In this document: one piece after another, positions 24,460 through 36,227 of the stretch
Position numbering within the stretch: position 1 is the first letter of the stretch
How the letters are laid out: every line of letters starts with the position of its first letter
From: Tausonia pullulans
Taxonomy: Eukaryota > Basidiomycota > Tremellomycetes > Cystofilobasidiales > Mrakiaceae
Direction: 5' to 3'
Assembly: GCA_951802195.1 (NCBI GenBank)
Contig: OX637632.1
Coordinates: 496,001-560,000 of the forward strand
Length of the DNA stretch: 64,000 nt
Made by a program: the position numbers and the translations under genes
The notes under the pieces: model-generated
Told to the model about the DNA's origin: nothing
Databases searched by the model: none
The model's input: the letters and a program-made list of their open reading frames with translations, nothing else

Positions 24460-25004
24460 GTCGGAGGAGAGCACGAGATGGGGGGATGGGTCAGGTTGAG
24501 TTGGTGGTCGTTGGATGACCAGCCGCGAGAGCGTGAGCATCGTTGATCCACCTCGACTAGTCCCCTAACAACGACCTTGAATGACTTGTCTGCCTGCTCC
24601 TCTCCCCGTCTCCCTCTTGAATATGACCGACCATCCTGACTATCCTGCTCCAAGGGTTACCAGATCAAACGGCGGCCATCATCGCTCTGGCGCGCGCCGC
24701 GGCCTCGTCCAGCCCATTGTTGACATCCGCCTTGACCAATGAGTCATGTTCGGACTCCTTGACACTCTGGAATATCTCTTGTCCCTTCTCCAGGCTGCGA
24801 TGGGCTTTCGTAGCTGGATGCTACAGCCTCGAATGTAATTTGGCCACTTGTCTCCAAAATAGGCGACGACGGCCTTAACCGCATCGACGGCTTCGCTTCT
24901 CGACCTTCCTCCTCTTTCAACCCAACCACCACCACTTTCTCGCCGCCAACCCATTAGCCGCCGGGCCTTCTCCCCACGTCACCCCTCTGCCCTCATCCCT
25001 CAGC
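24460..25004. promoter_or_regulatory. Bidirectional promoter region KOG1 / BDP1
   Basis: A 545-bp head-to-head intergenic region. It contains the start sites of the TORC1 subunit gene (minus) and the TFIIIB subunit gene (plus). Bases 24880-24960 before BDP1 are CT-rich. No specific binding site is claimed. Confidence 0.6.
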
Positions 25005-28000
25005 ATGTCTCGTATCGGTTCGTCCAGGCTTTTCCTCCAGCACCCGTGAAAGCGCTCTTTCCACTGAAACCTGTTCCTCCCATTGTTCGTTCGCTCCCAC
25101 AGAGAAGGGCGGCCACAGATTTAAGGTCGCTCGTCCTGCCGCACGCATTGCCAGAGCCTCGACGGGGACCCCCTCATCCTCTCAGCCTACGGGATCCCAG
25201 CCATCCAGTTCAGCCGCTGCTGTCCCGGACTCCTCCCAGCCGTCGTCGTTCCAACTTGCACCGCCGCCGTCCTCTCTTCCCGGGCTGACATTCACCCAGG
25301 GCTCGTCTCAGGAGACTAGCAGCCAGCAATCCACATTCCTCTCTACACCCCTTGATGGAGCCCGGCCTCCTTCGTCGTCTTCCGCCATCCAGAAGCCTAC
25401 GAAACCGGTTCGTGCGGTCGTCGCAGGCCGGGACGACACAGACGTTGTCGCCATTCCGCCCGTCCCTGTCCGGCCGCTGAACCCTTGGCTGGACAAGAGC
25501 GCGCCCCCACCTGTCATCCGCGAGCCAACGAAGTCGAGGGCATCGGGTGCTGAGGGATCCTTTAACGCCGCCGGCGGCAGCAGTAACAGTAGTCAGAATG
25601 CTGGGTAAGCATTTGCGCGCTCACTCACACGACGCGTCGAGCGTTTCCGTCCCCAACTGACGACTTTCACGCGCGCGTCCCAATCACCTTTTCGCTCGCT
25701 TGTTTCGCACAACAGATCATCTCAGCGGTTCAGGGGTCCTCCCGTTGTGACCGGCCTCGATGGGTCGGATTCTGACTCTGATGAGGAGCAAGAAGCCACT
25801 CCGATCGTTGTGCCGAGCAACTCGCGTTCCAAACTGAGCTCGACCAACGGCGCGTCGTTATCGACCTCGAAAGCGCCGGCTGCCTCTTCTAGTGCGTCGT
25901 TCTTCTCTCGCCCCCTCCTTTCCGTTCTGCTTCACCTCACCAATTCCTGTCTGATGTAACATACATTTTAAATTCCCCCACAGCTAGCAAACTCACGAAC
26001 ACCTCCACTGCGGCTCCGGCCCCAGCCTCCTCAGTCGTCGCTGGCCCAACCTCCTCAGCCACTACCACCAAAACTGCATCCGTTGCTGCTGCTTCCTCTT
26101 CCATCCCTTCCACTTCCCCAAATGCAACCCCGTCCACTTCCGCCGCTACGCCTGTCACGCAGAAGAAGCGCCCGGTTCCTACATCCCGCATGTCCAACTC
26201 GGCCTCGAAAGAGCGCCATACCGCTCCTTCGACTCGTCGGCGTGTCATCGGTTCTGACGAGGAGGACGAGGATGACGCCGAGAAGGGAGACGACGACGCG
26301 ATGGACGAGGACGAGCTTGATGCAGCGGAGGCGCTGACAGGGATGCGAGGAAAGCTGGGCAAGGCTAAGGCTGCTGCTGCGCCTGTTGTGAGGACGTCGC
26401 TTCCTAGAACATCTTCGGCTGCGGCAAAGGGGAAGACGAGGGCTTCGTACGCAAAGATGGTGCGGTTGGATGATGAAGAGAACGAAGACGAGGAGGACGA
26501 GGAGGACAAGGATGAGGAGATCACCTTTTCAATCCCCAACAAGGGTGCGAGATCCAAAAAGGTGGCGGCGGCCGCGGCGATCAAGAAGAAACGGACGGCC
26601 CGCACTTCCACCTCCGCATCGTCGTCGCTCGAGCCGGAAGAAGAAGGGGAGGAGGAGGAGGATGAAGAAGAAGAGGAAGAGGAAGACGAAGAGGGGGAGG
26701 AAGACGAAGAAGAGGAGGAAGAGGATGAGGAGGAGGAGGAGGAGGAGGAGGAGGAGGAGGAGGAGGAGGAGGATGAGGAGGACAACCAAAAGTCCGAGGT
26801 CAACGCCAACAGCAAGAAGATCTTCAAGCCCAAGACGCGACTTACCCCCTTGTCGACGTCAACTTCGACGCATACCAATACCTCCAAGCGCAAGAATGCT
26901 GTCCCGCGCGACAAGGACGGCAATGCCCTCTCTCGCGCGACGCGCCAGGAGATGGCGGAAAAGAAGGCGGAAGCTGCTGCGAGGCGAGTCCTCTACGCCA
27001 ATTGGAGGAAGGCCATCGCCAATCCGGAACCGCTGCTCGACGAGGAAGGGAAGCAGCGTCTCAATGACGAGGGCACACCGATGTTCAAGGATCCTCCGCC
27101 CAAGCCGAGGCGTAAGAACGCCCGGCCATCGCCCGAGCCGGACCTCGACGGAGAGGGAGTCCAGAAGGTGAACGAGAAAGGCGAGCTAATGTTCAAACCC
27201 ATCATCAAGCCTAAACGCATCCGAATCCGCAAGCGCTCCCCTCCTGTGCAGGACTGCGACGAGCACGGCGTTCCGAAGGTCAATTCCGATGGCGAACCCA
27301 TCTACCTCCCGCAGCTCCCCAAGAAGCGTGGCCGGCCACGCAAGATCCGCCTTGAGGAAACTATAGAAAACGCGGACGCACACAACGCGACCGTCGGTGA
27401 CGGGCCGGATGCGAGCAGCATGACGATGCGCGCCCTCGCGGGTGATGTCGACTTTGGCCGCATCTCGTCTCGGTTTTGCGAAGTCGAGAAGCAGGCGCAT
27501 AAAATTAAGGAAGACCGTCGGCTGGCGCGATTGCGAATGCGCGAGCGGGCGAGTAAGATCCTTAGAGGCGAACACTCCGACCTGTTGGCTTCGACGGAGG
27601 ACGGTAGCCTGGGCGCTTCGGCTGGGCCTGCGGCCGGCACCAAGGCTGCGATGGACAAACTGGCTCATATGCGGAAGGAGAAGGCGAAGGAGGTTCGGCT
27701 GGCCAAACGTCGAGAGGAGGCCACCGCGAATGGCAGAGACCCAGACGAGCTCTCTGAAGAGGTTTCGGACGACGACGACATCAGCAAGTTTGCTTCTCAC
27801 ACTAACGCTGTCGGGATCAAGCTTGTTCACGGCGAGTTCATAGTCGACGAGTCGACGCTCACCATCGACCAACATGCCCAACACCAAGCCCGGGGAGTGC
27901 ACGAGTACGAGGCCATCGAGGAGAGTGAGAACACTCGGTTTGTCAATTCGAATACGTATCTATCGGAGCGCAAGCAGCGTGGCGAGAAATGGACCAAGCT

Positions 28001-28651
28001 CGAGACTGAACATTTCTTCAAGGTGCGCGCTTCCTCTTTTCTTGCTCGACCCAACGTCTGCGACTAACTCCTGCTCCCTTCCAGCTCATTGGCCAGTTTG
28101 GCACGGACTTTGAGATGATTGCTCGCCTCTTCCCCGGCCGGACGCGCAAGATGATCAAGAACAAATGGAACCGCGAGGAGAAGCTTGACTCGCAGCGCTG
28201 CACCGACGCGCTCATGAGGCGCATCCCGATCGGTGCGTGGCCTTTATCCACTGTTTTCATCTTCCGCCTGGTTGACATTGACATCTCACGACCGACCCTA
28301 TCTCCAGACCTCGAAGTCTACTCCAAGATCACCAACACTGACCTCTCCGGTCCACCTCCCGAGATCACCCAGCTTAAACTCCCTGTTGAGGCAGCCGCCG
28401 GCGCTGCGCATGGGGCGTCATCGGTAGGTCCTTTCTCGGCGGGACCTAGCCCCGCCCGCAAGCGGAAGCGGCCCAACCTCCGGGACGGGGAGGAGATTGT
28501 CGGCTACGTCGGAGCGGATGGGGAGGAGATTGAGGGTCTTCCGGAGCACGAGGCGCAGAGAGGTCAGAGGAGTCGGAGCAGGAGTTTCGGCGGGGACTTT
28601 GGGATGGCAGGGTCGCTGGTGGTGAGGAAGGAGGGGGAGACTGCGGCATAA
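25005..28651 (+). CDS. BDP1: Bdp1 (TFIIIB B'' subunit), RNA polymerase III factor
   Basis: A subunit of TFIIIB that recruits Pol III to tRNA and 5S genes. Exons: 25005-25017 (13 nt), 25103-25604, 25716-25891, 25984-28022, 28085-28232 and 28308-28651, giving 1073 aa. The diagnostic SANT/Myb-like domain is near residues 895-960 (EKWTKLETEHFFK, IGQFGTDFEMIARLFPGRTR, KMIKNKWNREEK), preceded by the linker with the VHEYEAIEES and RFVNSNTYLSER motifs seen in Bdp1. N-terminal to it lie long Ser/Pro-rich disorder and a run of over 50 almost pure Glu/Asp codons (about 26640-26780). Three charged repeats of the form PEPDLDGEGVQKVNEKGELM occur at 27020-27320. The last 276 bases of the gene lie inside the left arm of a large inverted duplication; a 3' copy sits at 45198-45477. 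Confidence 0.95.
26636..26782 (+). repeat. GAA/GAG/GAC repeat encoding an acidic run in BDP1
   Basis: Almost uninterrupted GAG, GAA, GAT and GAC codons, ending in a perfect GAG/AGG microsatellite near 26730-26770. The reverse strand reads as a meaningless poly-Ser/Leu ORF. Confidence 0.9.
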
Positions 28652-29936
28652 TGGCTGGCAGCTGAGGACAGCTTGAGGAAGGTGCTCTCTTGATGGCTCT
28701 GGTGTTCTTTTCCTTCTCGCTTTTCCTTCTCGCTTTTCCTTTTCGCTTTTCCTTCCTCCGTCTCTCATGGTTCATCTTCATGTCTTCGGCAAAGTCTCGA
28801 TGGAAGGACACGAGCGATTCGGGAGACCTGGTGGCCGAATAATCACATGTTCATGTGCTTGGATGAGATGAAGACCTGGAACTGTACCATGTGATGGGCA
28901 ACCGACGAAAAGGAGAAATGAGGAATGAGGGAATCAAAACGCTCCTCAAAACTCTAGACCGTTCGCCATGCCATCGCCGTCTTTATTCTCGCCCTGCGCA
29001 TGAACATTCTATCGGGGACATCTGAGAGATGAGACAGAGAAGACTGAATACTCGCCAGCTTTTCGCGAGGGCGAAGTCACCTCGAACGGAGACTCTCCCA
29101 TCTTTACTCGAGAGGCCAAAAGAGGAGGTGCGTCCGGATCTGTGCGTCAGGCGAGCGAGCCTGAGATACGGGGGTGTCGGTGGAAAACACGCGAGCTCTC
29201 GTTCTCGCTTGGACCGACTAATCCCAACTAGTCCCAACTCTATCCCTGCCCTCTTACCAGGCGCCCTACCGTCGTCGGATGACCTTCCAGCTCTCGCAAT
29301 ACAACTGTATATTTATGTCGGCCTCCTGTGACGCTCGACTCCGCTCGCACTCGCAGAGCGATTATTCGCCGTTCAGTGCTTCAAGGTTCCACACTTTGAA
29401 ACGACTGGTCCAAGCAGATGAAGACCGTGCAGAGGTTAGACACTCTTGCTGGCTTACAACTCGGCAAGGTCTTGACAGGTCATTTGCCATCGAGGGCATC
29501 TGTCAACATCATGTCCATGCGCTAGCGGTCCGGTGTTTGGCGAGGACAGCAATCACGGAAAGAGCTCCCGCACATACGAGAAACAGGAAGGGTCGTTCAT
29601 CCGCTTGCTCCCTTGTTCCTTCTCTCTTTCCTTCGAGCGGGGATAATTTCGGGCCCGTCGGGCCCGTCGGGGCGGCGTGTGTGTCTCAGCCTGCCGCTCT
29701 CGTGCAAGCTTTGCGTGGGGCGAGAACCGTCGGCAGCGAGAACGCGGTCAGAGAGCCGGAGCAAGCCCACGGTTAACGGGAGTTTCCTGGAACATCCCAT
29801 CGCGTCCCAAGGAGTGCCGCCACTCGCTTCTATTTCCTTCTTTGGCCGCCTGAATCCTTCCTCCCAACCATATCCTCCTTCCTTCCTCACATTTCTCTCG
29901 CTCCTCTCTCCCTCTCCTCTCCTTCGATCTCACAAA
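28652..29936. other. BDP1-CFEM intergenic region within the inverted duplication
   Basis: Duplicated at 43851-45197 in reverse. It contains the BDP1 3' UTR, tandem CTTTTCCTTCTCG units near 28705-28760, and the CFEM gene promoter with a CT-rich leader at 29830-29936. Open frames of about 100 codons that are the same in both copies simply reflect copy identity; I see no evidence they are genes. Confidence 0.6.
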
Positions 29937-31215
29937 ATGCTCTTCAAGACCCTCCTCCTCGCCGCCCTCCCGGCTCTTGTCATCGCTCAGTCGTCGGCCT
30001 CGGACCCTACGGCCACCCCGACTTCGACCGATGGCATCGTGCGTGGTCTCATTTGTCTTTCTCGCTCTAGATGGTGACTCGGTGCTGATATTACCCTTAC
30101 TCTCCTCCACTGCAGTCGACATGCATCATCCAGGTGCGTTGTTTTGTCGCGCGCTTTCTTAGTGTTGTTGCTCCAAGTCGGGTGTTCGGGGTCCTCGAGC
30201 CATTTCGACCCATCGACGACCTTCGGCTGACTTGCCCTTTTTCTCAGTGCTCGGCTGCCGGTGCTACCGCTGGAGGCTGCTCCGGCCTCACCGACCTTGC
30301 CTGCGTGAGTTGTGTCGATTCCTATCCCCACGCACCCGACAGCTCGTCCCTTTCTCGGGAGCAGCGAGGACGCGCGGGTCTTCATCGAGCAGAGCCTCGG
30401 CCCGTCGTCCAAGCGAGCGAGCGAGCGACCGCTCAATTGTCTCTCTTCCGTGCTTCCTCGAACTAACCATCTCCCTTCCTGTTCGACGCGCACAGATCTG
30501 CACGAGCGAGACTGCTCAGGACTCGGCTGCGCAGTGCCTCCAGGTGAGCACACTGCCCTGCTGCGCTGCCGCCACAGCCAGCTTCCCCTTTCCTTCCCTC
30601 CTCCTTTCCTCTCGTTCTCAGTGCTGACATGTCTGATATACCACAGGCCAACTGCACTGCCGCCGAAGTCCAGACCGCCCTTCAGCTCCAGAATGTTCGG
30701 TTTCTGTCTTCCTTGCTGTCACTATGCTGCTGTTAGGTGCCCTTGATTGACCGACCGGCCGATTACTCGTCTTTCATTTCTTTTCAACCAACTATCCTCC
30801 AGGTTTCGTGCGCCTCCATCACTGGTGACGCCACCTCCAGTAGCGATGCCATTTCTTCCGCGTCCGTCACCGATACTGCCTCGTCCGTTGCTGCCTCGTC
30901 CGTTGCTACCTCGGGAACCACTAAGGCTTCCGCTGCCGCCGCATCTGCCTCGACTAAGGCTTCTGCTGCCGCTGGATCTGCCTCGGCTAAGGCTTCTGCT
31001 GCCGCTGGATCTGCCTCGGCTAAGGCTTCTGCTTCTGCCTCTACTACCCCCCAGTCTGGGTGAGTCCAGCTCGTTGCCTAGCTCACATGGTTCCATCCTT
31101 GGCTGAACGCTGACATCGGGCCGCCTTGCCTTCACTCAGCGCTGTGGCCAACACCACCCCGATCCTCGGCCTTGCCGGAGCCATCGTCATCGGTGCCGCT
31201 GCTTTCCTCATCTAG
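29937..31215 (+). CDS. CFEM-domain GPI-anchored protein, copy 1
   Basis: A small secreted wall or membrane protein; fungal CFEM proteins often bind heme and help iron uptake. Exons: 29937-30038, 30116-30133 (18 nt), 30248-30304, 30496-30543, 30647-30694, 30803-31059 and 31140-31215, giving 201 aa. There is a signal peptide (MLFKTLLLAALPALVIAQ). Eight cysteines follow in CFEM order across exons 2-6 (STCIIQC, GGCSGLTDLACIC, QCLQANC, VSC), with the Asp before Cys4 that ligates heme in known members; the usual Pro of the PxC start is absent. A Ser/Ala stalk with KASAAAGSASA-type 11-residue repeats comes next, then a hydrophobic GPI signal (LGLAGAIVIGAAAFLI). The whole gene lies in the inverted duplication; its partner at 42563-43850 is also intact. 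Confidence 0.88.
30920..31050 (+). repeat. 33-bp tandem repeat in the CFEM stalk
   Basis: Units of 33 bp (11 codons, consensus KASAAAGSASA). Two are perfect neighbours at about 30955-31021, with degenerate units on each side. The partner gene has the same array at 42730-42850. Confidence 0.85.
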
Positions 31216-31477
31216 AGTAGTAATTTGAGTAGGTTAGGACATCTCCCTTCACTCTTACGAGGTTATTGGAGCCTGGCCAAGGGGCCTTTCCGTTTCTTTT
31301 CCTCTCTAGTCTTTGTCTAGACTCTCTGGCTTTTTTGCAAGGATTATGGGTTTGCTTTACGAAGCCAGTGACTGGTAGAGCAACATCAGAGAGAGTGAAA
31401 GAAAAAGGCCTCGGATTTAGATGTGACTTGAAGCGCATGGACTTTCGGTCTTGGTCGACGGAGAGGTAATCGTCTAT

Positions 31478-33725
31478 TCAGCCCCTCCATTTTACCAACA
31501 CCCCCGGTCCATTCACCCGGTCAGGCTTGTTGCTCCTCCTCGGCATGGGCTCCTCCTTCGCCACAGCGACTTGTAACGTCGCACCCCCATCGCAGACAAT
31601 CTCAAGCGAGAGCGCCTTGCGGGCGTCCTCCTCGGAGAACCAAGCATACGCGGCGCCGGAGTGGAGCGGTTGGGCGGAGAACTGGCGGTCGAGGAAGGGG
31701 TTGGAAGGGTCGTCGTCTTTGCGGCGAGCCTGCTCTTTGAAGACAGAGGGAGGGGAGGGGGAGATGGACGTGGAACGGTACTTGATGAGTTGGAGAGCGA
31801 GAGGATTGAGCGAGTGAGCCTCGAGCATATGGGCGAGAACACCGAGCGTGGTGTAGGGAGGGACGGAGGAAAGAAGCAGGCGCGTCTTGGATGGCCGGAA
31901 GTATTGAGATTCGGTCGAGGCGTCGCCCGTGATCTCGATGCGACCCTTGTACTGAATCGTAGCAAGCTCAGGAGTCAGTAGGCGCAGGCATCGGGCTAAT
32001 ACAGGGTAACAGGGATGAGAGGCGCACCGTATCTTTCTCGCCGAGAGCTTTAAGACTGGCGATGAGGTTCTCGTCCGACCCCAGCTCAACGATGGCCGTC
32101 TGGAGAGGGTCGTTTGGGATGAGCTCCAGCGTGAGGAGCGGGAATTCGGCCGAGAGAAGATCGTGGTAGAGCTGATCGGCAGTGAGCGATGCCGAAAGCG
32201 AGTTGATCTGATCCAACCCAAGGGTCAGGCACATTTCGCTGATGGAGATCAGGCGGGAATTTGAGACAACTAGACTCACGTGTAACGATAATTTGGGCTT
32301 AGGCGCCTCTGGGTCGACCTCCTTCGTCTTAACCTCGCCCTTCAATTTCTCCTTCCTCCTCGTCTCCTCCTTCTCTTTCAACGTCCTCTTCCACGCCGTA
32401 TCACCTAGTTTCTTTCTCTCAGCGAGCGCTTCGAGAGCTTCCCTCCTCGTCTCGAAAAACGCGCCTTCGACCCTCCCCCTCTGCTGCTTGAACATGGGGT
32501 GAATCTTGGCGCACCTCTCCCATCGATCTGGGAGACCCCGGCCGGCGATGGCAGCCTGCTGCAGCGGAACCTTCTTCTTGCGAAGAAGGGCGGCCTCGTA
32601 CGCTGACACGGAGATTGGCTGGCCAGAGGGGTCGAGAGGAAGCTGGGTGCCCGTCCAAGAGGGGTGAATGGGGGGCTCGGAGGCGACGAAGGGTCGATTA
32701 GGGAGATGAGGCGTGATAGAAGGCTTCTCCCAGGGTTTGGAGGGCGGAATGAAGGAGCCGGAGTCGTCGGTGAAGGCGGGGATGAGGCGCTTCTTGGGTG
32801 CGGCAGTGGGCGGCTCGAAGGGAGATAATGGCGGTTCAGAGGTCGAAGCAGAAGGAGAGGACAAGGCGAGTTTATGAGTGTGGGAAGCGTGAGAAGTGGG
32901 AGGAGGAGAAGGGTCGAAGAACGACCGGCCGGGAGAGTACAACGGCGATGGCTCGTCCTCGTCGTCAGAACGGCGCGTCGACTGTTGTTCCTGGTAGGAG
33001 CGGGACGACCTGACGTCCTCGGTGAGCCTCTCATTCGCCCAAGCCGGACGAAAGACCGGTGAGTTCGGGTCCTCATCGTCCGCCCAGGACGTCTCCTTCG
33101 GAGGTGGCGGGGTCCATTGCTTCTTCGGCGCCCGTGTTTGTTCCGACGATATCGATGGCCGCGTGTCTGGACTCACCCCGTCGGGGATTAGGAACCCTCC
33201 ACTGCTACCAGCTGCCGCTGCTTCCCTCGCTGCCCTCTTCTCCAGCTGTTTGATCTTCCAATCAGGTAACGGCGCCGTCTTGACGCCGAGAATGCCTGCC
33301 CGATCCCGTAGCGACCGCTCGAGGACTGGACCCTTCAACTTGCGTCCTCGACGGCTGATGCCTAGCTCCGCTCGAATCGACGACTCCTCCTTGACTCGCT
33401 GCTTGCGACTCTCGTTCTTGCGTGCTCGAAGCTCCTCCTCCTCGTACGTGAGGGCTCGGGGCGGTGGACGGTCGAAGAGCTCGGCAGAAGGTTGCTGTGG
33501 CGGTAGTGGTGGAGGGGAAGAAGAAGGTGGAGGGGAAGGAGAAAGGGTGGCCCCGGTTTCTGGGCTGAGGCGGGTGGCAGGCCGCAGGCGAGCAAGGAGG
33601 GGGGTTGTTGAAGAGAGATATCGGGCAAGGGGGACCTGAGAGGGTATCCGGGGAAGTTTGGATAGCAGCATGCCGTTCGTTGACGGTGACAGAGGAGACA
33701 GTCGCGAACGGAGGAAGGCGTCCAT
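31478..33725 (-). CDS. Putative mitochondrial protein of unknown function, RRM-like C-terminus
   Basis: Exons 33725-32028 and 31951-31478 give 723 aa (donor GTGCGC after codon 566, phase 0). The N-terminus is rich in Arg, Ser and Leu with no acidic residue after Asp2 for about 40 positions, fitting a mitochondrial presequence. An ATG 15 codons upstream (33770) is also in frame. The middle is disordered and charged, with a basic segment AYEAALLRKKKVPLQQ and GLPDRWERCAKIHPMF. The last 150 residues can be read as a beta-alpha-beta fold of RRM type (TRLLLSSVPPYTTLGVLAHM, AYAWFSEEDARKALSLE), but the family is not certain. Its stop lies only 20 bases from the edge of the inverted duplication. I do not recognise the protein. 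Confidence 0.7.
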
Positions 33726-33992
33726 CCAAAAGTGAACGCATGGCCCTCTCCGTCGCCTTTCGCCTATCACTTCTCACCCGCCTTGACGACGCAGCTTGTG
33801 TAGATAGATCGAAGGAGAGAACAGATCGGCAGAAGACTCTGTGGAGACTGTAAATCTCTATTTAGCGCATGATCCACGGGAGAAAGAGCAAAGGCGACGC
33901 TGTTAGCTGAACCAAACAGAAGACAAGTCGCGCATCGCCTATCACTTCGACTCTTCCTCAGCTCGCGTCCGTCCGTCCTCCCAACAACCACC
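33726..33992. promoter_or_regulatory. Divergent promoter region
   Basis: A 267-bp gap between two head-to-head genes, the putative mitochondrial protein (minus) and CIA1 (plus). No specific motif is claimed. Confidence 0.5.
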
Positions 33993-35562
33993 ATGATCCC
34001 GCCCCTCTCGCCGGTAGCTGAGCTATCAGGTGGGCTCAGTGGCACCAATATGGGGTGGCATGCAGCTTGTCCGGCCCTGATGCTTACCTTCCTCTCTCTC
34101 CCTAGGCCATTCCGACCGCTGCTGGGCCGTCGCTTGGTCGCCGACCGAGCCCCTGCTCGCATCGTGCTCGACCGACAAGACCGTCCGCCTCTTCCGCTAT
34201 ACGCCGGCCTCGGCGTCCACGTCCGACTCGCCTCAGAAGTTCTCTCTTGCATCATCCATAGCGACCGGTATGTGTGACTTTCCCTTCTCTGATGTCGCTG
34301 ACACTCCTCGGTCGCTGGCCTCACCGACTGACTGACGCGATGACGCTGCCCCGGCTGTCAATCCATCAGGCCACACCCGGACGCTCCGCAACATCGCCTT
34401 CTCGCCCTCAGGCAAAGCTCTCGCGACGGCCTCGTTCGATGCAACCGTCGGCATCTGGGAGCGCACTGAGGACGCCAACGGCGTTCCGGGCGGGGACGAT
34501 GAGTGGGAATGCTCGAGCACTCTTGAAGGCCATGACTCGGAGTGCAAGGCCGTCGCGTGGAGCGCAAGTGGTGGACTTTTGGCGAGCTGCTCGAGGGATA
34601 AGAGCGTATGGGTGTGGGAGGGTCAGTCTGCGCTTCTTGAAATGATGTGGAAGGAGGGAAGAGCTGACACCCGCGCGGGCTCCTCTTCATTGCAGTCCAG
34701 CCTGAAGCGGATTTTGAGTGCCTGAGCGTCCTCATGGAGCACACGCAAGATGTTAAGTTTGTCACCTGGCACCCGCACGAGGAGGTCTGTCTATCTGTGC
34801 CCCACCCTTTTGGCCCAGCATCCTGCTCATCCTGTTCTATCACAGATCCTCGCCTCAGCCTCATACGATGACACCATCCTCCTCCTCTCGGACGACCCGC
34901 AGTCGGACTGGTCACCCTTCCAGACACTCAAGGCCCATACGGCGACCGTCTGGACGCTCGCATTCAGCCCGGACGGCAAGTGGCTTGCGAGCGCAGGCGA
35001 CGGCGGGGAGATCCGCATCTGGGCGCGAACGTGAGTTTGTCGCTCACACTAGATGATATGCTCCATGCTGACAAAGCACTTTCCATGCCAACTACAGAGG
35101 GCAGACGACCGAGGCGCTCTGGAAGGAGGCGTTTGTTCTCCGAGTTTGTCCCTTCCTTGTTTTTTTTTCCCTCTGGCCCCTCGTCTGACCATCGTCTACG
35201 CTCTAGGATGCCCACTCGCGGACAATCTACTCCGTCTCCTGGACATCCTCCAATGCCGAGGGCACCAACGCCTCGAGCGGGCTCGGCCGCCTCGCCTCGA
35301 CTGGCGGCGACGGTCGGATCTGCATCTGGCAGGCTGTGGGTCTCACTCTCAACACGCTCTCGCTTAGAAGAGACTCTTGCTGACTCCCCGACCATAGACG
35401 GCCTCCGACGATGCACCGTTCAACCTCGAGCTCGTTGCAGAGCAGAAGGACGCCCACGGCGTCTCGGATGTCAACTCAGTCGCTTGGTGCCCCAGGGAGG
35501 GCGAGGAGGGCCTGCTCGCGAGTGCCGGGGACGACGGGCTCGTCAAGGTGTGGCGAGCCTAA
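33993..35562 (+). CDS. CIA1: Cia1 (CIAO1), cytosolic Fe-S assembly WD40 protein
   Basis: A WD40 adaptor of the CIA targeting complex that hands Fe-S clusters to cytosolic and nuclear apoproteins. Exons: 33993-34029, 34106-34267, 34370-34621, 34696-34784, 34846-35030, 35098-35143, 35207-35335 and 35398-35562, giving 354 aa, the usual size. The propeller blades read [104 protein letters not shown] and [11 protein letters not shown]. The order and blade wording ([17 protein letters not shown]) match Cia1 rather than other WD40 proteins. All eight exons are in phase. Confidence 0.93.
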
Positions 35563-36227
35563 ATAAATCAATGTCTTTAGAACAATAAGGGATGCTGGAG
35601 AGCGCAGCGAGCGAGCGGGATCACATCGAATCAAGCCCTCTCTGCCGTCGCGACTCGCAATCAATCGAGGTCGGGCTATAACAGGGTCGTCAAAGCTATG
35701 ATGCATCTTGCCTACAGACAGCGACAGCTTTCTCAACTGAGGAGGACGTGAACTTGGGCGAAAGGGACCGCGTCAACAGGGGAGGGCAAATCGCGGAGAC
35801 AGCCACGTCAGATCACGCACCGAGTGCGGGGGAGGCCGAAACGAGGAAGGCGGCTGCAAGGGCGATGCCGCGGCGTCAGAGAAAGGGAGAGGGATTAGCG
35901 GGCAGCGAGCCAGGCGCTGATAGAGGATAGAGCTCTTTTGGGCGCGGCGGAGGGAAATGTGAATCAGGCGAAGGCGGGTCCTCGTCGAGTATGCTGACTG
36001 CAGGGAAGCACCTAGGAAGATACATACCGATTGGCCCGTGGCATGACGAGGCGGCAACAGAGGGCGGCTTCCCTCTTCGAGTTGCCCCACCGCTAACTCC
36101 GAAGGGCCTCAAAGACAGGTTAGGCCGCACCGTTCGTTCTCTCTCGTTCCATTTCCTCACTCTGTCTTCCTCCCAGCAACCACCATCCGCCCCCACCTAT
36201 TCTCATCCTCTTTCTCTCACGCACATA
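35563..36227. other. Intergenic region CIA1 - aldo-keto reductase
   Basis: No gene seen. The CIA1 stop is followed at once by an AATAAAT motif (35561-35567), a possible polyadenylation signal. The last 90 bases before 36228 are CT/CA-rich, typical of a leader here. Confidence 0.5.

Larger units (their letters stand above)
28376..31458 (+). repeat. Inverted duplication, left arm
   Basis: Matches 42320-45477 on the opposite strand. The right edge is sharp: both copies share the bases up to GGTCTTGGTCGA and diverge at once after 31458 / before 42320. The left edge is softer, near 28376 in the last BDP1 exon, where small differences and a 3-base indel accumulate before homology is lost. The arm contains the BDP1 3' end, 1.3 kb of intergenic DNA and a full CFEM gene. 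Stretches such as 29040-29580 look identical in the two arms. Confidence 0.96.

Noticed and set aside
26529-26923. Minus-strand poly-Ser and poly-Leu frames
   Set aside because: Reverse complement of the GAG/GAA acidic repeat in BDP1.
28983-29776. ORFs of about 85-165 codons repeated in both arms (28983-29776 and 43710-44866)
   Set aside because: Identical in both copies only because the DNA is duplicated; no splice context, codon pattern or family.
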